The notes under the pieces were generated by a model that did not search any database, was not told where the DNA came from, and saw only the letters and a list, made by a program, of their open reading frames with translations. 64,000 nucleotides of DNA from Bovifimicola ammoniilytica (lineage in GTDB: Bacteria; Bacillota; Clostridia; Lachnospirales; Lachnospiraceae). This document shows positions 9,072-18,604 of this stretch, piece after piece (the stretch's first letter is position 1; every line of letters begins with the position of its first letter). The DNA lies in assembly GCF_025567085.1 (NCBI RefSeq), contig NZ_JAOQJN010000010.1:27855-91854 (forward strand), given 5' to 3'. The position numbers were made by a program, and so were the translations under genes.

Positions 9072-11021
9072 TTATTTAGATTTTTCAGTAGAAAAACTAC
9101 TTACATGTTTAAATGGTTTAAATTCTCTGCCGCTGCCGCTGTAGAATCGGCTGAACATTTCGTAATACTCAAGACGTAATACCTGAATACCAACGATAAG
9201 TCCCTCAAGACAGATTACAAATAAGTTACCAAGAACTATTACTACCCAGTTAGGTGATGAGCTTTCAGCTTTACCTAACATAAGTACAACTTCCATCATA
9301 GATGCATGGCTGACTGCGAATGCACCAATACGGATAAATGATAATGTATTTGAAAAATAACTTAACAAAACTTCAAATAATTCGAAGAATGTCTGGGTAA
9401 TGAACATTCCAATACCTGTCTTTTCTTCCGGTTTTGTCTTAGTTATTAAATGTGTAAGTGGTTCTTTAAGTGCTATTAATATAAGAGGTACACCAAACAT
9501 TATGGCAAGTACAATACCTGCAGGAACTTTCTTGTGAGCCATTAATAATGCCACAACAGCTACAAGTGAACCATAGAATACAAAACCTGCGAGTGCGTTT
9601 GTATCAAAGAAAATGTTCTCTGTGTCTTTATTCTTAATTGCATTTGTTATATGGAAAATCATTGTTACTAAGATAAGGAACATACCAAATCCTATCGCAA
9701 CGACAAACACTGTATTTAATCGTCCAATAAGTGGAACACTTGACATTGCATCAACTGGCTTTAACCATACCGCGTGGATTACATCTTCAAAACCGAATAT
9801 ACTTCCGAACATAAAACCGAAGAATGTTGAGAATATACCACATGTTCCAATAATTGCTGCAAGGTCCATCTTCTTAAAGTAGTACAGAAGAAAGCCAGCA
9901 ATGACTAAAACTAATCCCTGACCGACATCACCAAACATTGCACCAAATATGAATGAATAAGTGAGTGCAACAAATATTGTAGGATCTAATTCGTTATAAG
10001 CAGGAAGTCCATACATCTTAATGTACATCTCGAAAGGTTTAAAAATCTTAGGATTCTTAAGCTTTGTAGGAGGTGTCTTGTCTTTTCTTCCTGAACGGTC
10101 CTCTACGATACATACGACATTATCATCATCTTTAATCTCACCTATGAATCTGTCGCAATCTTTTTCAGTCATCCAGCCACAAATGATATAGAATATTTCG
10201 CCATCATTATTCGTGTGGGTAGCCATCTTTCTTACATCAAAGTTCTCATATGCAATCTTAATTCTCTCATATGATGTAACAATTGCATTTTGTTCTTTTT
10301 GAACTTTGGCTTTAACCTGTTCATTAAGTCCTTCTATCTTAACACTTAAATCATTAATTCTATTAGTAAGGTCTTCACAGGCTTTCTCGGGGGTTCCGTT
10401 AACTTCATCAGGGATAAATGTTCTCTCAAAATGCATTGATGTATAAGTTGCATCAATTTTATTAGCTTCATCAACAGGAACGAAGTAAACACCCCAGACA
10501 TATTCATTGTCTGTAAGACATTTTTCAAAAACGGAGTTATCGTTATTAGACATATAATCTTCTAATTTTGAAAAATATTCTTTAGGAATTCGTCCAAATC
10601 TGAATTTGATATGTTTAAGATGTAAAATACTGCTTATATCATAATTCAAATCCACAAATGGATTAATCTTATTATATCTGTCCTCTAAGTTCTTCTTAAT
10701 TTCTTCAAGTTCAGCAATCTTATTCTGATATTTACGAACCTGACGGCTGGTCTTAGATATAATGTTATCTGCCATCTCGACAGTAATGTTATCTAAATAT
10801 GTTATATCCTTTGTATCTATATACGTAAGAAGTTCCTTTCCTTTAGATAAAAATTCTTTATACGGATTCGCCTCTAAATAAGGGGAAACATAATTAGATG
10901 ATTGTAATTCCAACATAGAATTTTCAAGATGTATTTCATATTTTGATAAATATTGATTTATAACTCTGTCGATATCATCATTAGGTCCGGTGATACTGAC
11001 GAATTTCATCTTTTCAATCAA
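9072..11021 (-). CDS. ntpI: V/A-type ATPase subunit I (stator, ion half-channel)
   Basis: 649 aa. Residues 1 to about 320 are soluble and coiled-coil rich. The C-terminal half has seven to eight membrane helices with the conserved FGAMFGDVGQGLVL and LSFIRIGAFAVSHASM segments; the Arg in SFIRIG helps proton or sodium transfer at the ring interface. A TTG start at 11021 is chosen because GGAGG lies nine bases upstream and the codon directly follows the stop of subunit C; the ATG at 11009 is an alternative. Confidence 0.95.
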   Translation of the reverse strand: MIEKMKFVSITGPNDDIDRVINQYLSKYEIHLENSMLELQSSNYVSPYLEANPYKEFLSKGKELLTYIDTKDITYLDNITVEMADNIISKTSRQVRKYQNKIAELEEIKKNLEDRYNKINPFVDLNYDISSILHLKHIKFRFGRIPKEYFSKLEDYMSNNDNSVFEKCLTDNEYVWGVYFVPVDEANKIDATYTSMHFERTFIPDEVNGTPEKACEDLTNRINDLSVKIEGLNEQVKAKVQKEQNAIVTSYERIKIAYENFDVRKMATHTNNDGEIFYIICGWMTEKDCDRFIGEIKDDDNVVCIVEDRSGRKDKTPPTKLKNPKIFKPFEMYIKMYGLPAYNELDPTIFVALTYSFIFGAMFGDVGQGLVLVIAGFLLYYFKKMDLAAIIGTCGIFSTFFGFMFGSIFGFEDVIHAVWLKPVDAMSSVPLIGRLNTVFVVAIGFGMFLILVTMIFHITNAIKNKDTENIFFDTNALAGFVFYGSLVAVVALLMAHKKVPAGIVLAIMFGVPLILIALKEPLTHLITKTKPEEKTGIGMFITQTFFELFEVLLSYFSNTLSFIRIGAFAVSHASMMEVVLMLGKAESSSPNWVVIVLGNLFVICLEGLIVGIQVLRLEYYEMFSRFYSGSGREFKPFKHVSSFSTEKSK

Positions 11022-11022
11022 C

Positions 11023-12081
11023 TCATTTCACCTCCGAATTATACAATATATCGTTTATCTCTGATACCGGAAGTGAATACCTTACACACTCGGTAAGAGA
11101 TATTAATTTTGCTATCTCCTGATTCTTTTGGTGCAGATATGTATTGACACATGCAAGAGAATAAGGATTGTTTCTAAATGATAATGAATATATTTTATTC
11201 AGGTAAGTTTCATACATAGTTTCGTATGAATTATCATTTAATTCACTATCGTTATATGTTTTACCATAGTAAGTTGATTTAAGCATTTCAGACATAGCGT
11301 TTATGTTATCCACATTTACAAGCTGTTTTATCTGAGCTTTGCTTAATTTATAATTTACAGGTATGAGCATCGAATATATCTGTGCAGGTTTAAGATTATA
11401 ATATTTTTTACTTCTGTATATCCATTGAAGATTTAAGAGGTCTATCTTATAACCATAGGCTTCGGTTATGACTTTATGGTCAATTCCTTTCAGATATTTG
11501 TCACGACTGTTCCACATTGTCTCGAAATATAATAAATCTAATGCAAGCTCGTAATCAAATAATGATGGATTACTTCCCAAGTCGTGTATATGCTTCAAAG
11601 GTGCTGCATATTGTGTATTACTTATTGCTAAAACACATTCGTCTACTGAAGTAGATTTTGATATGGCATCAAGGTCTAAATCAGAAAAACGTTCAAAATA
11701 TGGCTTTATAACAGACAAATCCATAATTACTTTATGCTTATCTGTCAGTTCGCGAAACACCTGTTTTAAAATATGTGTTTCATATCTCATAAAATATATT
11801 TCTAAATATTTACGTTGTTTGACGGAGGCGAAATTATAAAGCTTACCAAAATCTTTATAGCTGGATAACAATAAGTAGCGTTCTAAGTCACCACGATGCA
11901 ATCCGTTAACGTCAACACTACTGAAGATGTCTTTATAAGATTTTAGGTTACCAATATAATTAACTACTTCTGTTACTGAGGACAGTCCCGCCATTTCAGT
12001 AAACATTTCATGAGTAATGAGATTGCTTTCCATTGCACGAACTTTAGTTGTAAGGCCACTGTAAGCTAATAGATTACTCAT
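11023..12081 (-). CDS. ntpC: V/A-type ATPase subunit C
   Basis: About 352 aa, all-helical profile, in the size range of the bacterial C/d subunit that links the central shaft to the membrane ring. The Tyr- and Leu-rich helices and the position between the G/H-like and I genes support the call. ATG at 12081 has GGAG seven bases upstream. It overlaps or abuts its neighbours within four bases, which implies coupled translation. Confidence 0.88.
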   Translation of the reverse strand: MSNLLAYSGLTTKVRAMESNLITHEMFTEMAGLSSVTEVVNYIGNLKSYKDIFSSVDVNGLHRGDLERYLLLSSYKDFGKLYNFASVKQRKYLEIYFMRYETHILKQVFRELTDKHKVIMDLSVIKPYFERFSDLDLDAISKSTSVDECVLAISNTQYAAPLKHIHDLGSNPSLFDYELALDLLYFETMWNSRDKYLKGIDHKVITEAYGYKIDLLNLQWIYRSKKYYNLKPAQIYSMLIPVNYKLSKAQIKQLVNVDNINAMSEMLKSTYYGKTYNDSELNDNSYETMYETYLNKIYSLSFRNNPYSLACVNTYLHQKNQEIAKLISLTECVRYSLPVSEINDILYNSEVK

Positions 12082-12085
12082 CAAA

Positions 12086-12409
12086 TCACTCCTTTATAAG
12101 CTCGGCAAAAATATCCCCGGCCATCTTTGTGTGATTGGTTTTAAAAGCATCGTCTAATTTCTGTAAATCTTTTTCTGTGTTTGCTCGCATCTGCTTGAGA
12201 ATCTTGTCATTGTCTGCCTGAAGTTTCACTTTGAATTCTTCAATGTGTTTTTTAACATTTTCTTCAAGTTCTCTGTCGAGAGACTCTGTTTTCTCAGACA
12301 TCTCCTTAGCATAATCTTCCTTCTCTTTATCTGCTGAAGTAAGTATGCTTTCAGAAGCACTGTCTATCTTGGATAATTCGGAAATAACTTGTTCAACTTG
12401 ATATTCCAT
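12086..12409 (-). CDS. V/A-type ATPase small stalk subunit (G/H-like)
   Basis: 107 aa, a single highly charged coiled coil (many Glu, Lys, Asp; KDEEDYAKE-like heptads) with no hydrophobic core, as for the G/H protein that pairs with subunit E in the peripheral stalk. First gene of the operon, 30 nt after the mapped promoter with AAGGAG upstream. Identity rests on position and composition. Confidence 0.8.
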   Translation of the reverse strand: MEYQVEQVISELSKIDSASESILTSADKEKEDYAKEMSEKTESLDRELEENVKKHIEEFKVKLQADNDKILKQMRANTEKDLQKLDDAFKTNHTKMAGDIFAELIKE

Positions 12410-12445
12410 GTATAATCACACTCCTTTTTCAATCCAATTATACGC

Positions 12446-12474
12446 ATAATACACCTTTAAAATAAAAATTTCAA
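12446..12474 (-). promoter_or_regulatory. Promoter of the V-ATPase operon
   Basis: On the minus strand TTGAAA (12469-12474) and TATTAT (12446-12451) are 17 bp apart. Transcription would start about 30 nt before the first ATPase gene. Confidence 0.65.
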
Positions 12475-12616
12475 CCACTATTTTGAAAATATGCTTATTG
12501 ATAATTTTCAAAAAAGGACTTTTTTTTTGAAAGATAATAAGGTATCATTTTAGTATATATAATAATTCAGTATATATAATAATATATCAGAAACGAGAGA
12601 AAGCAGGTATAATTTA

Positions 12617-13264
12617 GTGAGATTAAGAAATGTAAAAGGTTCAAGAGAAGCGATAGCAGAAAGTGAATTTACCATAAATGATTTTGCAGAGTATAAAGGA
12701 AAATGGAATGAAGTGTTTGGCAATGATAATCCGATAAGAATTGAAATCGGTATGGGTAAAGGTAAGTTTATAACGGAGCTTGCATTACAAAATCCGGATA
12801 TCAATTACATCGGAATTGAGAAGTATTCAAGTGTTTTAATCAGAGCAATTGAGAAGAGAAAGGACATAGAACTTAACAATCTCATATACATCAGAATGGA
12901 CGCAGTAGAAATATGTGATGCATTTGAAAAAGGAGAAGTGGACAGAATATATCTTAATTTCTCGGATCCATGGCCAAAGGACAGACATGCTAAGAGACGT
13001 CTTACATCTAGACAGTTTTTCGCCAGATACGATGAAATATTAAAACCTGATGGCAAAGTGGAATTCAAGACAGATAACAGAGACTTGTTTGATTTCTCTT
13101 TAGAGGAAATACCTGAAACAACATTTAAGATTGATGAATATACATTTGACCTCCATAGTGATAAGGAAGCCGATATCTATAAGGGGAATGTGATGACTGA
13201 ATACGAGGAGAAGTTCGTAGGACTTGGAAATCCTATCTGCAAGCTTGTAGCTTCGAGAAAATAA
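12617..13264 (+). CDS. trmB: tRNA (guanine-N7)-methyltransferase
   Basis: 215 aa, the normal family length. Uses SAM to methylate G46 in the variable loop of tRNAs. Seen are the family start MRLRNVKGS, the SAM-binding IEIGMGKGKF, IGIEKYSSV, and the diagnostic NFSDPWPKDRHAKRRL motif followed by FKTDNRDLFDFSL. GTG start at 12617 fits the conserved N-terminus, with a purine-rich site (GAAAGCAGG) upstream. Divergent from the V-ATPase operon; a type B repeat follows its stop. Confidence 0.96.
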   Translation: MRLRNVKGSREAIAESEFTINDFAEYKGKWNEVFGNDNPIRIEIGMGKGKFITELALQNPDINYIGIEKYSSVLIRAIEKRKDIELNNLIYIRMDAVEICDAFEKGEVDRIYLNFSDPWPKDRHAKRRLTSRQFFARYDEILKPDGKVEFKTDNRDLFDFSLEEIPETTFKIDEYTFDLHSDKEADIYKGNVMTEYEEKFVGLGNPICKLVASRK

Positions 13265-13271
13265 CCTCTTG

Positions 13272-13370
13272 CTTTTTTACTTACCAGGAAATTTCGTTGA
13301 AATTGTCCTGGTAAGTAAAAAACGCTCCGCGAGGATCGCACTTCGGAGGAGAATGTCGCAAGCGACATTC
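13272..13370. repeat. Three-hairpin dispersed repeat, type B, copy 2
   Basis: Same three-stem architecture as 1101-1193, starting 8 bp after trmB. The first stem is 13279-13316, the third a perfect stem at 13351-13370. Relative to copy 1, the first stem carries a compensated change and the middle stem has drifted on both arms, which suggests selection for folding. It may also terminate trmB. Confidence 0.8.
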
Positions 13371-13570
13371 TATATTCTATATCATATGTGTATATGCCAT
13401 ATGTCAAAAAAGTATTAAATGAATACATTATAATAGGAAGATATAGGTACCATATGAAATAGATATACTTAAATTTTTTCGAAAAATACAGAGATTAGAT
13501 ATATTTTTAAGGGTAATTTTATTAAGTATATTTTTTAGAAAACATATGGAGTTGTGAAAAGGGGAAAATT

Positions 13571-13720
13571 ATGGGTAGAAAATGTTTTTTTTGTAAGATT
13601 AGAAGATGTGGCAGAAGGAGATGTTGTCACAGGCATTTTGATGAAAGATGGTTCAACAGGTGTTGCTGCAATTTTAAGAAGTCTATGGACGAAGTATATA
13701 ATTTACTTAATCCAAAGTAG
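13571..13720 (+). CDS. 49-aa cysteine-rich basic protein
   Basis: ATG at 13571 is preceded by AAAAGGGG seven bases upstream, much better than the start of the overlapping 70-aa frame from 13554. The product begins MGRKCFFCKIRRCGRRRCC and has eight Cys in 33 residues: a C-x2-C pair, an isolated Cys, a CC pair and a CCC run, with many Arg and two His, then an acidic helix ending NLLNPK. It could bind metal or nucleic acid. No family recognised. A strong terminator-like hairpin follows. Confidence 0.55.
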   Translation: MGRKCFFCKIRRCGRRRCCHRHFDERWFNRCCCNFKKSMDEVYNLLNPK

Positions 13721-13802
13721 AAAATATTTTAGATTATTTAGGATAATAGATATCAAGGTTCCATAAAGAATAAAAGATAGTGAAAATTGAGAATTATAAC
13801 TT

Positions 13803-13867
13803 AGAGATATAGGACAGAGCGTTTGATGGATGGGGATTAGACATCAAATACTCTGTTCTATATCTCT
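13803..13867. terminator. Long bidirectional terminator-like hairpin
   Basis: Arms 13803-13819 and 13851-13867 pair over 17 bp with one G-U, and an inner stem 13822-13828 with 13842-13848 extends it. Outer bases 13791-13798 and 13885-13892 also pair. It separates the convergent cysteine-rich ORF and thioredoxin gene. Confidence 0.7.
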
Positions 13868-13950
13868 GTTTTGGCCTATAACTCTATAATTCGCAATTAG
13901 GTATATTTCGGATTAAATTTTCAACATCTTATTGTACTTTTCGGTATATT

Positions 13951-14271
13951 TTATAGGTTAAAGTATTTTTTAATCTTAGTTTCGACCACATTTTTAGTAA
14001 CGGCTTCTTCAAGTCTGCCTAACACTTTACCGTCTTTAATAAATAAAAGTGTTGGTATTGATAAAACACGATAGTCAAGTGCGACCATAGGATTTTCATC
14101 AATATTAATTTTGCCCATCTTAATTGAATTAATATATTTTTTTTCAATTTCATTTACAACAGGTGCCATAACCTTGCAAGGCATACACCAATCTGCATAA
14201 AAATCAACAATTACAGGCATATCTGATTCTAAAACTTCATTTTCGAAATTATCTGCATTTAAAATTTTCAT
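13951..14271 (-). CDS. trxA: Thioredoxin with CMPC active site
   Basis: About 106 aa with the whole thioredoxin fold: DFYADWCMPCKVMAPVV carries the redox pair (Cys29, Cys32), and the cis-Pro lies in VLSIPTLLFIKDG. The active site is CMPC instead of the common CGPC, which should alter redox potential or partners. Start 14271 is chosen because GGAG lies six bases upstream. It follows the transporter gene by 27 bp on the same strand, so the two are probably co-transcribed. Confidence 0.93.
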   Translation of the reverse strand: MKILNADNFENEVLESDMPVIVDFYADWCMPCKVMAPVVNEIEKKYINSIKMGKINIDENPMVALDYRVLSIPTLLFIKDGKVLGRLEEAVTKNVVETKIKKYFNL

Positions 14272-14298
14272 ACTATTCTCCAATCCGCATATTATAAT

Positions 14299-15474
14299 TT
14301 ATTTGACTGTTACATCTTCAACAGTAATATTTTTTTCAGTAAGTTTTCGGTTTATTACCCTGTCTGTAAGGAATGCGATTACCGCAACACATGGAACACC
14401 TAGAAACATTCCGATTGGTCCGGCAAGCCAGCCGCCTACAGTTATGGCAAATATTATCCAGACAGGACGAAGTCCGGTGCTTTCTCCAAGTATCTTTGGA
14501 CCGAGATATAAGCCATCAAATTGCTGTAAGGCAAGTATCAGTACACCGAAAACTAAAGCATATTTCCAATCAATGGTAAGTAATATAAGAACTCCTGGAA
14601 CTGCACCTATAAATGGTCCGAAATATGGAATCATATTTGTAATACCTACGATAACGCTTATAAGCATTGAGTATTTAAGACCTAGAATGTTCATAAACAG
14701 AAAGCACAGGAATCCTATTATGGTTGAATCAATTGTTTTACCAACGATAAATTTTCCAAAGATTTTATTACATTCGCTTAATGTCTGTGATATCTTATCA
14801 GCATGTGACTTCTTGAAGATAACATATATTACTTTTTTGCAATTAGTAAGAAGTCGCTGCTTATCGATGAGCATATAGCAGGATACCATAATTGCTATAA
14901 TCAGGTTAATAACCCATGAAATAACCGACATAGAAGTATTGTACAATAATGGCAGAATTGTATCAAGAGAACCCTGAACAAATTCAATTATTTTTGAACT
15001 GTTATCCTTAACAACTGATGTAATATATTCTATATCCCAGGTTGGATGTTCCTTACTGGTTTTATCAAGGAAATTAACAAGTTTGTCATAAGAACCCTGC
15101 ACACCATCATAAATATTCTTAAGACTTGAATATATCTCAGGTACAATAATAGAAATACATACTCCGATTATTCCAAGAACGATGACATATGAAAATAGTA
15201 TTGATAAAAATTTTCTGATTTTATCGGATTTAATCCTGAAAATTTTCTTAAGTAACTTGCCATCTATTAATTTAACAAGAGGATTCATTAAGTAAGCAAT
15301 AAAAATGCCAATTAGAAATGGTGAAAGCACATCAAGAATTTTGTGTACTGTCCGAAGTGTAGAACCCCAGTTCCATATAAGTTTAAATGCTATAATAGCA
15401 ACTATAAAAGTAATAAGAACATACATAGAAATGGTGTAATATTTCTTGTTCTTCTCGAATTTGTGTTTATCCAT
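14299..15474 (-). CDS. AI-2E family transporter (TqsA/YdiK-like)
   Basis: About 391 aa with eight predicted membrane helices in the pattern of this family: a TM pair, a soluble segment (roughly residues 110-180), then hydrophobic blocks including SVIVGITNMIPYFGPFIGAVPG and GGWLAGPIGMFLGVPCVAV. Family members export small molecules, autoinducer-2 or, in some cases, sodium/protons; the substrate here is unknown. ATG at 15474 is preferred to 15486, since GGAGG lies between the two. Transcribed into trxA. Confidence 0.85.
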   Translation of the reverse strand: MDKHKFEKNKKYYTISMYVLITFIVAIIAFKLIWNWGSTLRTVHKILDVLSPFLIGIFIAYLMNPLVKLIDGKLLKKIFRIKSDKIRKFLSILFSYVIVLGIIGVCISIIVPEIYSSLKNIYDGVQGSYDKLVNFLDKTSKEHPTWDIEYITSVVKDNSSKIIEFVQGSLDTILPLLYNTSMSVISWVINLIIAIMVSCYMLIDKQRLLTNCKKVIYVIFKKSHADKISQTLSECNKIFGKFIVGKTIDSTIIGFLCFLFMNILGLKYSMLISVIVGITNMIPYFGPFIGAVPGVLILLTIDWKYALVFGVLILALQQFDGLYLGPKILGESTGLRPVWIIFAITVGGWLAGPIGMFLGVPCVAVIAFLTDRVINRKLTEKNITVEDVTVK

Positions 15475-15736
15475 TTTTACCTCCACTTTAAAATTTGAAA
15501 TTTATATAATAAATACTGAATATATAGATATATAACAAAATATATACCATATCAGACATTACATTTCTATGGTAAAAAATGTCTGAAATATAAAATAAAT
15601 TATATATAAAAGTATAACATATAAACGGAAGGTTGCAAAATAAATTTATGATAAAGTTATGGAGTTATATCACCTTGTAATGAGATTATTCCATAAAAAT
15701 AATATAACATAAAATATAAGTAAAAATTAATCAGTG

Positions 15737-15825
15737 AACACAAAAAAAGCACCTGCCCCGGAAGTCGAGCTTCCAAAACTGGTACTTCTAGTGCGCCTCC
15801 AGGGGTTCGAACCCTGGACACCCTG
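15737..15825. repeat. attL: displaced 3' half of tRNA-Lys plus terminator
   Basis: Identical over 89 bp to 22841-22929. It holds the T arm, 3' acceptor strand and downstream terminator of tRNA-Lys, but stops in the anticodon stem, so it is not a working tRNA. Confidence 0.92.
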
Positions 15826-16151
15826 TGTGACCTGATGAATTTTATTTAATTTTATTTCGCCTCAAATATTGTTATATTATGTGTCACAATGCCTTTATTT
15901 ATCAGCAGTTCAGGTGTTATAACCTGTTAAAGAAATTTAGTAACAAAATATAATATTTTTTAAAAAGTAGAAAATTTTGTGGGCAAGATTTTTGTTGTTG
16001 GAGCCTATATTGTACAAAAGTTAGTTTATAGAAATTCGGTTACTGAATTTATTTACAATAAATTTTTAACCTTGTTAACATGAGTTATATCTCTAATGTA
16101 ATTACTATTAACTACATTGATTTTTAACAATTTAATGAAAGGACATACTAT
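15826..16151. other. AT-rich left end of the element, no intact gene
   Basis: No convincing ORF. A short GTGGGCAAG motif near 15980 recalls the GTGGGCAAA hairpin near the element's right end (22576-22609) and might be a recombinase arm site; similarity is short and weak. Confidence 0.4.
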
Positions 16152-16311
16152 ATGCTGTCTACTGGTGAGCAGTGGAATCCGAGCGATCTTTACAAAATCG
16201 ATATGCCTGTAGCTCTTGTTGAAAAGCAAAAAGCAAAAGCTATCAAGTAAGCCAAGAAACTATTACAACGTGAAGGATTGCTTCCTCCTGATGAACCATT
16301 AGCTTCTTGAT
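16152..16311 (+). pseudogene. Degenerate ORF with in-frame stop, probable mobile-element relic
   Basis: ATG at 16152 after AAAGGACAT reads MLSTGEQWNPSDLYKIDMP, continues 32 codons to TAA at 16248, and then continues in the same frame as AKKLLQREGLLPPDEPLAS to a TGA. One nonsense change therefore splits a roughly 52-residue frame. The text resembles small ORFs or tails linked to transposases, but I cannot name the family. Mid-confidence that it is a relic. Confidence 0.5.
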
Positions 16312-16550
16312 CTAATTTCCTAACTCTATAACACTTCAAAAAGTTGCCTGCCTTAGACAGCTTATTTAAGTGTGCCTATTTATGGTCTTCCTCTACTTTC
16401 TTTCACACTAAACCTCCAAACTGTGTAATTTTATCTTACATCAGTTTAGAGGTTTACACAAACTTTGGGACGCTCCCGAACTTGCATTAACGCCCGATGG
16501 ATTACAAAATTTTGTAGATTCTATAAGAAATTTCTTTTCAATTTTAATTA
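16312..16550. other. Element interior without intact genes
   Basis: Contains an imperfect hairpin (16411-16455, AACCTC and GAGGTT arms) and a plus-strand frame from about 16459 to 16573 reading LWDAPELALTPDGLQNF before ending; this looks like the tail of a lost gene. Nothing intact is seen. Confidence 0.4.
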
Positions 16551-16590
16551 ATTATTGCCAGTCCTATAATTAAATGGGACTGGCAATAAT
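16551..16590 (-). terminator. Hairpin terminator after the subtilase gene
   Basis: Arms 16551-16564 and 16577-16590 pair perfectly over 14 bp around a 12-nt loop, 63 bp after the subtilase stop. The following T-run on the minus strand is interrupted. Confidence 0.65.
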
Positions 16591-16652
16591 ATCGTATTCT
16601 AAAATACCTTGATTCATAAATCATGATTACATTATTTAATAACTTGCTTTAT

Positions 16653-17690
16653 TTATCTTCTATTGTCTTTTTTTATTAAGTCAAAGGATTTCACATAACT
16701 TTTATTAGTATTATTTTTCATTAACTCCAATAAGTAATCATATTCAATTTCCGATTTATGAAGTTTTTTATAATAGTCCTTTATTAAAGCAGCATAACCA
16801 CTTGCTATTGCTGTAGACTGTGATGTTCCACTCGAAATAGTCGAAATGAGCTTATCATTTTCAACAGTCAAAGATTCAATGTCTACACCTGGATATTTAA
16901 CAATAGACTCCTTCTTATCCATCGTTATATTACATTCTTCCCATAATATTCCTTTTTCGTTAATACTTTGTACAGCAATAACTGTCTCCAACGAAGCTGG
17001 AAATAATAAATCTTTATTATCATAATCTCCTGCCGCTGCTAATATAGTAATCCCTTGTCTTTGCATTTCTGCAATTTGTTTAACTACTTGTTCACTATAG
17101 TTCATTCCTCCTAAGCTTATATTAACAATTGTAGCTTTTGAATTACTAATATACTGTAAAGCTTTCAACAAATAGTCATTATTTGTTAATCCTTCATCTG
17201 ATATCGCTTTAACAATTATTATTTTTGCTTTAGGAGCTATTCCATAAACTTCATTGTAACCATCTCCACACGCAATGCTAACCATTTCTGTTCCATGACC
17301 ATTATAATCATTTGTATTTCCTGAGTCATCAAGAACATTATATTTTCCCACGATTCTATCGCCTAGTTTCTTTGCATATGCATCAGAAATTCCTGAATCA
17401 ATAAACGCAATAGTCTGTGAATCACCTTTTGAATATTTTAGCAATTGATTATAATTCATTTTTTTTAAGTACCAATTGGATTCATTGTTACTTGTTACAA
17501 TCGTTATAACTGCAATTCCAACTCCTACAAATAGTAATATTCCTAAAATTATTATTATTATTGATAAAGGCTTAAAATTATTAATTGGCATAATACTTTT
17601 TTTCTTTAGAAAAAATATTACGCAGATAATCATGCATATTAAAAATATATACTTACCATATATACCATATTTATTGATTATTTCTATCAT
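16653..17690 (-). CDS. Membrane-anchored subtilisin-like serine protease (S8)
   Basis: 345 aa from ATG 17690, chosen because GAGGAG lies seven bases upstream; longer frames lack a site. Two membrane helices occupy about residues 13-28 and 42-66. The catalytic triad is Asp98 (FIDSG), His132 (NGHGTEM) and Ser290 (SGTSQSTAIASG), so the protease domain is outside the cell if both helices span. The oxyanion-hole Asn of AAGN is Asp here (AAAGDYD, residue 222), an uncommon change. There is no propeptide. Encoded just after a secreted protein and a sensor/regulator pair; it may mature or degrade that secreted protein (inference). Confidence 0.85.
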   Translation of the reverse strand: MIEIINKYGIYGKYIFLICMIICVIFFLKKKSIMPINNFKPLSIIIIILGILLFVGVGIAVITIVTSNNESNWYLKKMNYNQLLKYSKGDSQTIAFIDSGISDAYAKKLGDRIVGKYNVLDDSGNTNDYNGHGTEMVSIACGDGYNEVYGIAPKAKIIIVKAISDEGLTNNDYLLKALQYISNSKATIVNISLGGMNYSEQVVKQIAEMQRQGITILAAAGDYDNKDLLFPASLETVIAVQSINEKGILWEECNITMDKKESIVKYPGVDIESLTVENDKLISTISSGTSQSTAIASGYAALIKDYYKKLHKSEIEYDYLLELMKNNTNKSYVKSFDLIKKDNRR

Positions 17691-17707
17691 GATTTTTCTC
17701 CTCATGT

Positions 17708-18415
17708 TTATTGCTTCTTTACAGTAAATATGCCAACCCATGTGAAATTGATTATAACACCTCTAGAACCATTTTTTGCATCAATTCGCGTAGCAATTAA
17801 TCCAAAATACCCAGCTCCAACCGCTGAGAGTCCGCTTATCAATGCTGACACTGCCGCTGACCCCTTTGAAATCAGCCCTTCCGGTGCCAAGGCGGCAGCA
17901 GCAGTATATGATGCAGTTCCTCCTGATACCATCCACGCAGAATTGCTTATTGTATTAAATGTGCTTACTATTTTCTTAGCACTCTTCTTGCTTGCATATC
18001 TTTTGATTCCCCACCATTTAACTACAACTTTATCAACATTTCCTCCCTGAATAGCTAAATCTTCATTTATTTCATATACTGTTCCGTTATCTGTCACGTC
18101 ATATTCTTCAGTTTGTAATAAATCATTAACTTGTTCCATCCCGGCTAAAATTGCCTCATAGTTTTCCTGACCAATCTTATCTATTTCCTTTTGAGAGATT
18201 TCAAGCACAAATTGACCGTTTACAACCTCAACATCATCATCCAACTCATCAATTAACTCATCAAAAGTTATACCATATTCCTCTTGCTCATAATGATTCT
18301 GCGCATATTCTCCTGAATCTGCATACACGGACACATTAATATTACTAACTGTTATTGCCATTGCTAGAGTAATTGCTATAATTTTTGTCACTTTATTCAA
18401 TAATATCTTCTTCAT
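17708..18415 (-). CDS. Secreted protein with Gly/Ala-rich hydrophobic C-terminus, unknown function
   Basis: 235 aa with a signal peptide (cleavage likely after VYADSG region, near residue 33). The middle is acidic (FDELIDELDDDVEVVNG), then KVVVKWWGIKRYASKKSAKKI leads into a hydrophobic Ala/Gly/Ser-rich stretch of about 65 residues, ending RGVIINFTWVGIFTVKKQ. That amphipathic-then-hydrophobic ending recalls bacteriocin or pore-forming precursors, but no family is recognised. ATG has AAGAGG upstream. It precedes the subtilase by 17 bp and follows the LytTR gene after a terminator and a 190-bp promoter region, so it is a separately controlled cargo unit. Confidence 0.7.
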   Translation of the reverse strand: MKKILLNKVTKIIAITLAMAITVSNINVSVYADSGEYAQNHYEQEEYGITFDELIDELDDDVEVVNGQFVLEISQKEIDKIGQENYEAILAGMEQVNDLLQTEEYDVTDNGTVYEINEDLAIQGGNVDKVVVKWWGIKRYASKKSAKKIVSTFNTISNSAWMVSGGTASYTAAAALAPEGLISKGSAAVSALISGLSAVGAGYFGLIATRIDAKNGSRGVIINFTWVGIFTVKKQ

Positions 18416-18574
18416 GTAAAAACCTCTTTCTTTTTCTAATAGAGTACTTATTAAATGTTCTTTAATTTAATAGATACATTTGCTATGTATAAAATACAAA
18501 TTTTTTAATGTTTCGAAACGCTTATTACTATATTTCTTTATCATTACAAATTCAATAAATTTTACACAAACGTT

Positions 18575-18604
18575 AAAAAAAACGACATAAACGTCGTTTT
18601 TTTT
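18575..18604 (-). terminator. Intrinsic terminator of the element's regulator gene
   Basis: ACGAC/GTCGT stem extended by A and T runs, directly at the stop codon of the LytTR gene on the minus strand. Confidence 0.8.

Noticed and set aside
13554..13766. 70-aa plus-strand frame overlapping the Cys-rich ORF
   Set aside because: Its start lies within the GGGG ribosome site used by the 13571 frame, and its composition looks like a shifted reading of a Cys/Arg-rich gene.
14303..14878. 191-aa plus-strand frame opposite the AI-2E transporter
   Set aside because: Low-quality shadow lacking a ribosome site; the minus-strand transporter is clear.
15737..15825. Possible second tRNA-Lys
   Set aside because: It stops in the anticodon stem; D arm and 5' acceptor are missing. 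It is an attachment-site remnant.
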